This document shows, in pieces, positions 21,475 to 21,514 of a stretch of 21,514 nt of DNA. Positions within the stretch are counted from its first letter, which is position 1. Every line of letters starts with the position of its first letter. The position numbers and the translations under genes are program-made. Location of the stretch: assembly GCA_900543175.1 (NCBI GenBank), contig UQQO01000020.1, positions 1 to 21,514 on the forward strand. The letters are read 5' to 3'. The stretch is from an uncultured Fusobacterium sp. Lineage in GTDB: Bacteria; Fusobacteriota; Fusobacteriia; Fusobacteriales; Fusobacteriaceae. The notes below the pieces were generated by a model, which was not told the origin of the DNA, did not search any database, and saw only the letters and a program-made list of their open reading frames with translations.

Positions 21475-21514
21475 AAAAAAAGGAATGAAACCATAAAAAT
21501 TATGGCTTACATTC
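21475..21514 (-). terminator. Attenuator-like terminator ahead of pyrB
   Basis: On the minus strand GAATG and GCCATAA (from 21514) pair with TTATGGT and CATTC (ending at 21483), a 12-bp stem with a small internal loop, then seven U. It ends only about 30 bp before the pyrB start, with no good promoter in between, so the operon promoter must be upstream, beyond the window. It may be a pyrimidine-responsive attenuator or the end of an upstream gene. Confidence 0.7.

Noticed and set aside
1..21514. CRISPR arrays, tRNA or rRNA genes
   Set aside because: No regularly spaced repeats, cloverleaf or rRNA-like sequence was seen on either strand.

Overview
The window is about 30% GC. Its gene content suggests a Fusobacterium-type anaerobe (family Fusobacteriaceae): Gram-negative features (MreC, an exported LolA-like protein, a periplasmic amidase) sit next to Clostridia-like genes and signals such as strong AGGAGG sites, PyrK/PyrD type 1B and a yybP-ykoY riboswitch. 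The genus is inferred from style and gene content, not from a marker gene. Nearly all genes are on the minus strand. The exceptions are an IS110 transposase and a metal ATPase.

Layout from left to right. (1) 1-2395: a minus-strand operon of M20 peptidase, mreC and an exported LolA-like protein that runs off the window, with overlapping or abutting genes. (2) 2663-4575: a DUF3298-type lipoprotein and an exported choloylglycine-hydrolase-family enzyme, each with its own terminator. (3) 4642-7409: a SAM methyltransferase gene cut in two by a 1.54-kb IS110 element. The empty site can be reconstructed from the two fragments. (4) 7561-9909: a P1B-2 (Zn/Cd/Pb) ATPase on the plus strand, followed by a small highly structured stretch and a shared bidirectional terminator. 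(5) 10120-13004: a class I aminotransferase and a DAACS symporter. Between them lies a separate ~270-nt transcription unit encoding a 29-residue membrane peptide whose ribosome-binding site is buried in a long hairpin, flanked by imperfect direct repeats. (6) 13176-16006: a P2A-type ATPase with an upstream yybP-ykoY (Mn2+) riboswitch and its terminator, which points to manganese export. (7) 16023-21514: the UMP biosynthesis operon pyrB-K-D-F-C-E, preceded by an attenuator-like terminator. pyrB carries a one-base frameshift near codon 12.

Main points to follow up: the 29-aa peptide unit at 11430-11740 (type I toxin-like or Trp leader-like), the Mn2+ riboswitch that reassigns the 'calcium' ATPase, the pyrB frameshift, the dissected IS110 insertion with a candidate bridge-RNA region, and the unassigned folded element at 9921-10020.
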